A DNA stretch of 64,000 nucleotides from Magicicada septendecula (lineage: Eukaryota; Arthropoda; Insecta; Hemiptera; Cicadidae): the NCBI GenBank assembly GCA_034769895.1, contig CM068368.1:337923076-337987075 (forward strand). Reading direction: 5' to 3'. The first letter of the stretch is position 1, and each line of letters opens with the position of its first letter. This document shows positions 46,269 to 56,039 of this stretch, piece by piece. The translations under genes were made by a program, and so were the position numbers. The notes beneath the pieces are model-generated. The model was not told the DNA's origin, did no database searches, and saw only the letters and a program-made list of their open reading frames with translations.

Positions 46269-47528
46269 CATTACTTAATAAAACTATAAATATCATCAAC
46301 ACAACTTAATCTTATTTTTAAAACATAAAAAAGGAAAGTTTAATCATTTAATAATGATTTTCTATTTTTTCCATTTTTCTTAGGTAGTTCAGCCATTGCT
46401 GTACTAGGTACTTTTTCTGTTTCTTTTTATACATTTGAGAATTATTATTAGATTATACATTATTTTCTTGATAACATTATGTCCACTATTATTTACAGTT
46501 AGTTGCATGTTTCCATGTATCTATAAAATTTGTTTTGTTGTATTATTTCATTATATCATTTAGTTAACAATTTACTAATATATTATTTTACATTATATTG
46601 TATATTTGGGCCTATTATCCCTCAATTTGTATTTTGATTATTTTTATATTTTGATACATTTAATAAAACCATTTGTTTACTTATAGTAATGGTACATAAT
46701 ACTGTCTGTCTTTATAAGTATTATTATTTTAATTATTTGAACTTCATGTCATCATCGGGGTATTTTGCATCACTTTACCTAAACATTAATTTGGGTACGG
46801 TCAGTTATAGTACAAGTCAGTCTAAAGTAGTTATTTGTTCATCTTCACTATCATTTTTAACAGATATGTTTCTTCTTGTTAAGTTTCTTATCCATGATCT
46901 TCATTAAATCTGGTATGATATCAAGCTATGCCAAATGTAATGTTACAAGGTCATACATAAATCTTATTATCTAATTTTAATTAATTAAATATTATTGCTC
47001 TCGGCTTACTCATTGTGTGGTCATCTTTTTGGAATTGCTGATTAATTTACTTCATTAATGAATTTACTTGTATTCCAATTTCTGTAATATTAATTGGTTT
47101 TAAAACTTTCTACTGTATATGCATTTTCCTTTATCAACAAAGACTTTATTAATTACGTTAACTCAAAAATCAAATATTTCTCGTATCATTTATGTTACTC
47201 TCAATTACTAAATTTTATACAAAAGATATTATTCTAAATTTCACTCTGCTTTTACATTTATGTACAATTAGTTATTTTAATACTGGTTGAATGTCTTTCA
47301 TTCTAACTTTTATTAGTGTCTTTCAAATGTCTGTAATTACAATGGTTTTTCATCACCTCATTTGACATGGTTAATCATCCGTACATCCTCCTTTGGTCCT
47401 CTTGTCGTGTCCTCCTGGTCCTCTGGTCGGATTCCACTGCATGTGCTGTTTAATAGTCGTCACGGCTCACATCATAAGCTGCAGGTGTGTCCACAGACCT
47501 CCTCGTATGTGCTCTGCTGCTCTGGTTG
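46269..47528. other. non-coding DNA
   Basis: AT-rich to 47.36 kb, then a GC-richer 150 bp (TCCTCCTGGTCCTCTGGTC) that may be LTR sequence. Not assigned. Confidence 0.4.
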
Positions 47529-48044
47529 GACTTCCAGTTTGTCCTGTGACTCTTACTATGGATTTAAAATATCGTCGTCGAATGACATAGCCTCCTGTGG
47601 CAACAGTTGAATCGAGAAGAAGAAACTTGATTAGCGCGACCTGGTATTTATAGTCAGGTCATGCAAAAGCTCAGGTCTGAACAATTTTCAACTTGTCAGA
47701 TTTTGTCTAAGCGTCTTTTCCCCCACTCTGGTTCAATTCACTATTTTCGCCTATCTTCGTGAATTACGAAGTCTGTTTCACACTACACGATGTTCAATCG
47801 ATCGCTAATTTTTCTATGTTTACTATACGTAAATTACACTTATTTAGTGTAATTACAAAAAGAGCTATTCACTTTTTACATATAGTAATTGCACTTTTCG
47901 TCATTGGCACGGTCTTTTAACCCTTTGTTCAACTTTAATTTCTATACACTTTGGTGTCTTTTGTTTTACCATATCGTACATATTTTTCTTATAATTAAAA
48001 TAAAACAAAAACTATCCTACTTGAAAAGTGTTGGTTACATTTCA
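47529..48044. repeat. 516-bp direct repeat, copy 1
   Basis: GACTTCCAGTTTGTCCTGTG to GGTTACATTTCA, about 98% like copy 2 at 49477-49994. The TGTAAC that precedes copy 2 is missing here. Confidence 0.88.
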
Positions 48045-48302
48045 GGAACGGACAGGCTTCACACACACACAAACAAAATACGCGCGTACACAATCCTAGC
48101 GACAGGTGTGCCAGGAATGCGTGTCCATGCATGACTTCTGCGCTCCCTATTTTTAACTACGATACAGCTTATGCAATCTGAATCATGTTTATTAATCCAT
48201 ATTTATTTATTTTTATTATTTATTTAATTTATTTTGGCAATGCACAGTACCGTTAATGGTTGTACCGTTGCATTATTTCCCTGCTTGGTGAAAAAAAATT
48301 TT

Positions 48303-49360
48303 TGATACCAAATTAAAATTTTTGGTTTTTGCCCTTTTATTAGACAAATAATATGGTATTGTTTTTATTTACCGACATATTTATTTATTTTATGTGCGAC
48401 TAATAATGAGTATGCGATTTTTTAATTGTACACAATTCAGAAGATGCCACGGAAACGTTTAGACGAGTTTTTCAGCACAGAACACTAGGAAATAGTAACG
48501 GCGAAATAACTACGCTAACACATATTTATGTAAAATTCAAATGCTATTTTATTTACTATAAAAACTAAATTCTTTCTTTTCCTTCTCTACTTTTTCTACA
48601 CTTTTGTTAATGATATTACAATACCAAAATATGTAAATGCTATATAGGCTATTATACAAACCAGTATTCTCTTTAACGTTTTCTTTCTCCCCCTTTATTA
48701 CATCACTCACTCTCTTGGTCTCTTTACACTTGTTACACTCCGTTTATTGAGCTCATTACCCCTTCCCTTTACCGATGCATTTCTGGCCAAAAATAAACGA
48801 ACATATAAATGTATCTCCTCCTTGTATTTAGAGGCACATGGTTCAAACTATGGTACACTATGTTGTTTTCGTATTCTTCACAGAACTATCCACATTCACT
48901 TTCTGAACGGTTTTTCCGGCGGTATTATAAACTGTTTGTTGTTATATGGTTTAAAATCGCACTTTGGTAGACCTACTTAGAACTTTTCGGTCTACCAAAA
49001 TATCGTCCGAGGCTACGGTTAATTTTGTGTCCGTGCTGTTTGACGATGTATTGCCGACTGCTGCTATTGCTCTATCCTGTGTGTGTTTGGTTGCCTACCC
49101 ACCAGGTGTTAGGCGTTGCCATCAGCTCGCATTCCTTTGTTCCCATCACATGTTCGGCTCTGGAATGTATGTACGTGTCTTTCACGCTGGGAAAGTTGGC
49201 CCACACGTGCACACGTACGCATGAATACGCACCCTCGCTGATAGTCTGCATTCCTGTACCATTCCGTACCTCACATGGAGCTATAGTCGGTGACACAAAA
49301 ATATACTCTGGTTAAATAAAAGCTTTAAATTGTATAGTCTCATCGGTTTGTACCGTTACA
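48303..49360 (-). repeat. solo LTR of the element I-III lineage, diverged
   Basis: It contains TTTTTCAGCACAGAACACTA and GGCGAAATAACTA, shared with the element III LTRs (TTTCAGCACAGAACATTA; 38.3 kb). The minus strand starts TGTAACGGTAC at 49360, and a TGATACC at 48303 resembles the element I LTR end. No target duplication was found; the left limit is tentative. Confidence 0.6.
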
Positions 49361-49476
49361 TAGTATATCCCCTTCAGTTGTTGCTACTTCAATTGTTCTA
49401 GTGACCCAGTTATTCATGAATAAAATTTCCTTAACGAACTTCTCTCCTTCTTGCATCGTTTTATATATATTGTAAC

Positions 49477-49994
49477 GACTTCCAGTTTGTCCTGTGACTC
49501 TTACTATGGATTTAAAATATCGTCGTCGAATGACATAGCCTCCTGTGGCAACAGTTGAATCGAGAAGAAGAAACTTGATTAGCGCGACCTGGTATTTATA
49601 GTCAGGTCGTGCAAAAGCTCAGGTCTGAACAATTTTCAACTTGTCAGATTTTGTCTAAGCGTCTTTTCCCCCACTCTGGTTCAATTCACTATTTTCGCCT
49701 ATCTTCGCGAATTACGAAGTCTGTTTCACACTACACGATGTTCAATCGATCGCTAATTTTTCTATGTTTACTATACGTAAATTACACTTCTTTATTGTAA
49801 TTACAAAAAGAGCTATTCACATTTTACGTATAGTAATTGCACTTTTCGTCACATTGGCACGGTCTTTTAACCCTTTGTTCACCTTTAATTTCTATACACT
49901 TTGGTGTCTTTTGTTTTACCATATCGTACATATTTTTCTTATAATTAAAATAAAACAAAAACTATCCTACTTGAAAAGTGTTGGTTACATTTCA
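49477..49994. repeat. 518-bp direct repeat, copy 2
   Basis: It is preceded by TGTAAC (49471) and carries GGTTACA near its end, so it may be an LTR or pseudo-LTR. The Penelope RT fragment starts exactly where it ends. Confidence 0.85.
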
Positions 49995-50280
49995 CACTCT
50001 ATCTTTATATTTAGATCTAGGTAATTTATTTGTACTCCACCTATTTCCTCTTTGAAATTAATTTTATGTTCAATTTGATTAATTCCATTCGTTAGTTCTG
50101 CGAATTCTTCATTTGTTCCCTCCCACACCACCAAAATGTCGTCTACGTACCTTATCCATTCCTTTATTTTATTCTTATATTTTGATTCCATTAGGACACG
50201 CCTCTCAAAACAATTCATATATATTTCTGCCATTACTGGTGACAACGGACAACCCATTTGGTAGCCCCTCCTTTTGAATA
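49995..50280 (-). pseudogene. Penelope-like reverse transcriptase fragment
   Basis: The minus strand reads MGCPLSPVMAEIYMNCFE, then KEWIRYVDDILVVWEGTNEE (the YVDD catalytic box), then INYLDLNIKIE. This is the palm of a Penelope-type RT. Only about 90 codons remain, with no endonuclease attached here. Confidence 0.85.
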
Positions 50281-50699
50281 ATTTTATGACTTAATAAAAG
50301 TTCTGACAGTGTGTGTAAACCAGAACTACTTTAGGTTTAACAATAAGTATTACATTCAAAATAACATAAGTAAACGCAAATTGTATGAAGAATTAGAAAT
50401 ATTAAAAGTAAGGAAAAAATAGGAATGCGCTGTTGAATATGAAGACTGAATTCAGTAATGAGGATATATTTTACTATATTTTGAAAGAGTAATGTATAAA
50501 AGGTGTGATACGGTTACAGGATATGTGTTCAGAAGGTAGAAAGCTATAGGAGTTTTCTAGAGGGTAATGTATGTGACGAGGTCAAGTTGACTAAGTAAGG
50601 GGCGGGGCTAACAAGGACTGGGCGGTAAGTAATGCCTCCTATTGGTTGAATGTAACCGGTCATGCGTGGGAGGGTTAGTATATATATATATATATATAT
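50281..50699. other. non-coding DNA with terminal (TA)n
   Basis: No gene seen. The TA run at 50679-50699 was the target of the next element. Confidence 0.6.
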
Positions 50700-52288
50700 T
50701 GTAATAAAACGAGATCTTACCGATTTAAAACTGATTTATAAAATATTTAAAAGGTAGTATTTGAAGTTATAAGTTTGTTTACAATTGAAAATTAAAGTTA
50801 CAAGTTATGATGAATCGAGAAAAAAAATTATAATTGTCTTAAAAGAACTCCTTTAGATAAAAATAAAATAATTGCAGTAATGTTGTTTGAAGAATAACGT
50901 TGCTTAATTCAATAAATAAAGCGTACTAGCTGGTTGCTTGATGAAGGTAGCCGTCGCGTTGATTCTGGCAGCGAAACTCCTCTTCCAGGTTGAAAGTCGT
51001 CTAAGTACGTAAAGTCTAGTCACGTCTGGACAATAAAATTAATAAAATACACTTCCACATACCTGGTCGTGATTCTGGAAGTTCCGAAGTTCACCTCTTT
51101 AATAAATTAATACGCTGCCAAGACGGTTTAAAAAACCAGCTTACTTTATTTACAAGGTTAGGTTTAATAATTAATAAACAGATTTCTTGCTTTCTATTTT
51201 CAAATGATGCTAACGCATGTCACGCACTTATTATAGTTGCGATCGGGGTTGTATCGCTATCAAATTAAAGGATATTTTTTACTCTTTCATTTGATATAGT
51301 TTGACACTGGTTTATTTACACTTTCACTGACATTTTTTAATAAATAATGTTCAGGTATATGGCTTCGCGCTGTCGTCTGCTAACGAAGCCGACTATGATT
51401 CTCTCTTATCAATACATTATTTGTGTTCCACATCGCATTTTCACTTAAACGTCTGTGTTGGAACACTAACATATCCGTCTTTATACTTATTTAACGAATA
51501 TAATGATTAAATCTTAACTTATTGATGTAATACATTGCTATGAACTATCCTTACTTCCTAATGACATTTTGGTTTACACTATTTTGCTCTATGCTATTCA
51601 TTAATAATTGAGTTATTACTTGTATAATATATTAACAATGCTTACTGCTACGTTTGGTATAAAGATTGTTCAGCGAATGTGATTTACTCGTAGTACTTTC
51701 TACTTATCACCTTACTGACAATTGTTCGTTTTAGGCGTTGCCTAGGCATACCGTTTGCATCGGATTTATGCCTTAATAATGTTTATTAGTCACATTTGGT
51801 ACCTTAGTGAGGTAACTTACTTATATAAGGTTCCCTCTTACAATTATTTTTACTTATTATGATTACATCTGAGATTTTAATACAGTTTCAATTTTATTGT
51901 GGCCATAGCTAATCTTAGTCTTAGGCATTAATAGTTACTAGTCATATTTGATTTATTCTCAGCCCAATACTGCTGCTGATACATTATCCGGGTCATTATT
52001 TAATTATTTTTATTAACATGTCAAATTACATTCAAGTTATTCACTGACTCGCTTGGCAGCTTAAAGTGAATTTAATTTGTCCATTAGTTTGTGTCAGTTA
52101 TAGTATTGGTTGTAGTGTCAAGCAGTGTCTTGTTTACTGCTTCTTGTGGCACTTCTTCTTCTTTCTTCTTCAATGGTTCCTTCCTTCCTTGCTACTTTTA
52201 TCATCATATTATCTACTTACATTCCCTTCATGTATTTATTAATTCTATGGGCATATGTCTAGGTTATGTAACACCTGGTCATGTTACA
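50700..52288 (-). repeat. 3' LTR of element IV (short form)
   Basis: 1589 bp, plus-strand ends TGTAATAAAACGAGATC and GGTCATGTTACA. It lacks the 1.28 kb present in the other LTR. Confidence 0.93.
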
Positions 52289-52297
52289 TATACTCCC

Positions 52298-52321
52298 CTC
52301 TCAAAATTGATAATTTGAGAG
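52298..52321 (-). other. hairpin beside the polypurine tract, element IV
   Basis: CTCTCAAA (52298-52305) pairs with TTTGAGAG (52314-52321) around an 8-base loop and overlaps the pyrimidine strand of the tract. It has the same position as in elements II and III, but different bases. Confidence 0.65.
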
Positions 52322-54356
52322 AAAATTTTATTTTTGATCAAAATATCATTTCAGTTTAAGTTTAGTACATTATTACTGCTTTTTGTCTTGTACTCTCTGC
52401 GTTGAATTTTAACATACTCTTAGTGTGTTGCACTAGGTTGAGTTCTTAGCTAGTGATATCATTCTTAGCTTACTAGTATTTCTTCAAGTTTCTCCTATTC
52501 TAAGTTATTTAATTACAATAGGTTTCACTTCTTAAATTAACAATTTCCTGTCTTACAATAATACATTTTTCTTTCTCATTACATATCTTTATTTTTGTGA
52601 TAAGCTCAATGGTTCTTTCATTTTTTACCTCAGTGTTTTTTTTTTTTTTTTTTTTTAATAGTCCTTGATATATTACTATATAATTCCCTAACATTTGTAG
52701 AGGGTTCGGAGTCAGAGGGGCTCTATTTGGCATCCATTCTCCGCCGTTCCTCAGCTACACGTCCTCAGAATCAGAGGCATCCTCATCTCTGTCTGAGACA
52801 AAATAAAAATTGCACGTAGCAACAGTTGCAGTATCACAACACATAAAATATAACATATCATTCATTTTTCAATAATATAACATATTCAATATAACATTCA
52901 AGGTATTAGAGGTTTCATTTGTATCACATTTCATTCCTTTATACTTTCTAACACACTTCTTTTCACAGGTAATTATTTCTTTTCAGACTTGACATACTGG
53001 CTATGTTCTTTATTAGCCTTGTGGTTACTTGACTATACTAGTTGATAATTTGCTTTGGTTCATCTGAGTATTCTTAAAATTACACACTTATATTGATCAT
53101 CATACCATCATGCAGTTGTTTCTTAAATACAGAGTTTACAATATTTCACTCTTACAATAGTTTACAATTATCCTGAATTATCAGGGTTTACAGTATTCAT
53201 ATACTAGACATTTTGTTAGATATTCTCTGACATATTTTGTTAGTAAATACAATTGGATACTTTTTCATCGTCTAATTAATATTTTTTACATTCCTTGATA
53301 CTAGTAGTATTTTGACACTTATCTTTGTCATTTATTTTATTCTAACATATTGTTAGACAATAGTTGACTTTCTCTCCCTTCATTCCGTAATAAATATAGC
53401 CTTCTTCTTTATAATTAACTCTCTTTGGTATTCTGCCTCTCTACTCCTTCAAGTGTCTGATAACTTACACTTATCCTGGATGGTTTTATATAATTTCTTT
53501 GGTTTCGTGAGAGGTATACAATATTTGACATTTAAATTCTTGTTACATACGACATTTGGTAATTAAATAACATTTTTCTTTCTCTTCATTCCATAATAAT
53601 AATAGCTATCTTTCTAATTAACTCTCTTTGGTATTCTGCCTCTCTACTCCTTCAAGTGTCTGATAACTTACACTTATTCTGGATGGTTTTATATAATTTC
53701 TTTGGTTTTGATTTAACATAGGAGTATTAGAGTAATTTTATATCACTACTTTATGTACATTTTTGTTATATGATATTCTTTTGTTCTACATAATATAATA
53801 GATATCTTCCTTATCCTTAGATTATTTAGTTTATAATACACCTTTTTCTATCACTTAATATGACAAATCTGGTTCTTATTTAATATGTAACAAATAGTTT
53901 TGGCATACACACTTATACTACACACTTTTTATAGTACAATATGGTAAATGGGCTTGTTATAGGCAATTAGCCACTTTCAATACCTTGGGTATAATAAATG
54001 ACCCTCCTGATCACTAATTTAATCCTTTTATAGTAGATACTTTTAACATTTCTTATACAATAAACATTCTTGTGGTAATCGTCGTACAATAATATAATTT
54101 GTCCTTTTATAATAATAATTACATTTATCGTTTACATATTTGGGGTTCTATGGGCTTTTCCATTCTATTGGGTCCATTGGTTGGGACAATTACTTTTCAC
54201 AGGTACCCTTTTTTATAGCTGTCTCTAGTACAACATGTTTATGGTATTTGGCACCCTATAATAACATCTCATAACAAACTTCCTTACATATATTATTTCT
54301 TTAACGATGCTTGGTTATAGGTACCTTTGTTACGGTATAAGGGCCTATGTACAGTA
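52322..54356. other. AT-rich non-coding interior of element IV
   Basis: Apart from the 204-bp tandem duplication and an oligo-T run (52628-52658), I see no structure or coding signal. Confidence 0.5.
53412..53710. repeat. tandem duplication inside element IV, period about 204 bp
   Basis: AATTAACTCTCTTTGGTATT and the next 75 bp occur at 53412 and again at 53616 with one or two changes. It is non-coding. Confidence 0.85.
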
Positions 54357-55949
54357 CTAGTAGTTTTTGATGTACCTCCCTATCATGCGGTTCTTCCACT
54401 TTGCGGCTACCAGATAGTCATCGGCTCCCCGTTTTCTCGCCTTCCTTTTCTCATCATCGCTGGTATCCATGTGTCCAGTGTACTCCTGGTCTTTGTTATT
54501 ATTGACGTCTAGTACCTCTTCTAACTCTGGTTGATTGTCATTAGTTTTCTGGTTGGATTTGTCCATTGATTGGTCCCTCTTCTTCCGCAATTCTTTTATT
54601 TCTTGGGCGTACCCTTCAATGATCCGGTCCAATTGTTCTTGATACCCTTTCCTTTTCTTAGAACGCCTTATTCTCCCTTTGGAAATATCTGCTTTAAGTA
54701 TTTTATTGGTTATAGTCTTCTTTGTTGTAGCACATTTCTTCTTTTCGTCCATCTTCATGAAGCTCCTTCGGTACTCCTTCCTATAGATTCCTTCTTTACG
54801 GTTGATGACTGGGAAATAAATCATATTAATTAGACCACTTCGAGTCATTTCGATTAATTCCTTTGTTACCCTAGTCTTCTTTGGGCGTATTATTCTTCTT
54901 ATCTTCGCCTCCTTTTCTTCCGTTTTCTTAATTATTTTGTTCCTTTCTCCATGATTTTTAATTTTTAAATTCACTTGTTCGGCGTTTTTATTTCTGGGTA
55001 ATTCTTTTGTCTCCACTTGATCATCACACATTGGCAGATTATTTTGTTCTAAATCTTCCCTCTCAGTTAATAACTCTTCCGCTTCTTTAATTACCTGAGT
55101 TTTCTCTATACTTCCGGTATCGATCTCCTTGTCGTGAATATCTTCCTGGTGTCTGTCAAGCTCATTTTCAGATGATGATGTATTTGAGTCCCCTTCACTC
55201 TCGGTTTGTTTGACCTCGTCTTCAGGTTGCAATTCTTCCCTGGTTTCATCATTGGGTATTTCTTCAATTTCTGAGTTGTTGTCGTTTCGTAATTCTCCTC
55301 TTACGGTCTGACCCAATTCTTCCATATATTTCTTATTCATTTCATCCATTTTCTTGCTAATCTCATTTAACGTGGTATTCAACTCTTCTTTTAACGCTCT
55401 GTTGCTGTCGTCTATTTTCCGGTTCAACGCGTCCATGGCTCTATTGGTATTGTCTATCTTTTTATTCAAGTCTTCTTTCAATAGTTCGAAGTTCTTATTA
55501 TGGTCGTCTAACCTGGTATGTAGGTCTTTTTTCAGCGATTCTATATTTTTATTCAATGAGTCATTATTTCTGTTCAAGGTTTCTTCCATCTTCTTCTGGT
55601 TATCTTCCATCTTTTTGTTATTCTTGAGACTATCTTCCTTTAAAGTTCGACTATCTTCCTTCAGCAATCGGTTGTCCTCCTTTAATGATTCCATCATTCT
55701 TCTCATCCATTCTTGGAAGGCTGTTTCTCCTGGTTGCGTGACTCCCTCAGCTTGCCTGGGTTGGTTGTCGACCCTCACTTCTACTTCCGGTTCTGCATGG
55801 GGTGTTTCTTCTGGTCGAGTTTCTATGTTGTTAATTGTAATGACTTCCATTTCGGGTGTTGGTTGTGTTTCATGTGTCTCTGTATTTGGTTGTACCTCTT
55901 CTACTCGGCTGTCCTTGTATCTTCTGTCGTATTGATGTGTGTGTGGCAT
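54357..55949 (-). CDS. 530-residue coiled-coil protein of LTR element IV (gag position)
   Basis: It starts MPHTHQYDRRYKDSRVEE, 90 bp inside the 5' LTR, the position of gag. Residues 1-78 are Glu/Pro/Thr-rich. Residues about 80-215 are an uninterrupted coiled coil with repeats such as LLKEDSR/TLKEDS and LNKKIDNTNRAMDALNRK. Residues 215-310 are strongly acidic (EGDSNTSSSENELD). Residues 320-530 are Lys/Arg-rich (RRIIRPKKTR, IRRSKKRKGYQ) and end RYIKNY. There is no CCHC knuckle, protease or RT signature. A nucleic-acid-binding, self-assembling gag-like protein is an inference from layout and charge. The antisense frame at 55354-55935 is a shadow. Confidence 0.72.
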   Translation of the reverse strand: MPHTHQYDRRYKDSRVEEVQPNTETHETQPTPEMEVITINNIETRPEETPHAEPEVEVRVDNQPRQAEGVTQPGETAFQEWMRRMMESLKEDNRLLKEDSRTLKEDSLKNNKKMEDNQKKMEETLNRNNDSLNKNIESLKKDLHTRLDDHNKNFELLKEDLNKKIDNTNRAMDALNRKIDDSNRALKEELNTTLNEISKKMDEMNKKYMEELGQTVRGELRNDNNSEIEEIPNDETREELQPEDEVKQTESEGDSNTSSSENELDRHQEDIHDKEIDTGSIEKTQVIKEAEELLTEREDLEQNNLPMCDDQVETKELPRNKNAEQVNLKIKNHGERNKIIKKTEEKEAKIRRIIRPKKTRVTKELIEMTRSGLINMIYFPVINRKEGIYRKEYRRSFMKMDEKKKCATTKKTITNKILKADISKGRIRRSKKRKGYQEQLDRIIEGYAQEIKELRKKRDQSMDKSNQKTNDNQPELEEVLDVNNNKDQEYTGHMDTSDDEKRKARKRGADDYLVAAKWKNRMIGRYIKNY

Positions 55950-56039
55950 GTTTGTTCTTTTGTGTCTGCCGGGCTGATTATAAATATAAAAAATATTTTC
56001 GTTTAATATTTTTCAGCCCCACGTTGCTGGTCACCAATT

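Noticed and set aside
55354-55935. 193-codon + strand frame
   Set aside because: Shadow of the coiled-coil ORF on the minus strand.
54357-55949. Host myosin/kinesin-like coiled-coil gene
   Set aside because: The ORF is intronless, sits between long direct repeats with target duplications, and starts just inside a primer-binding site.
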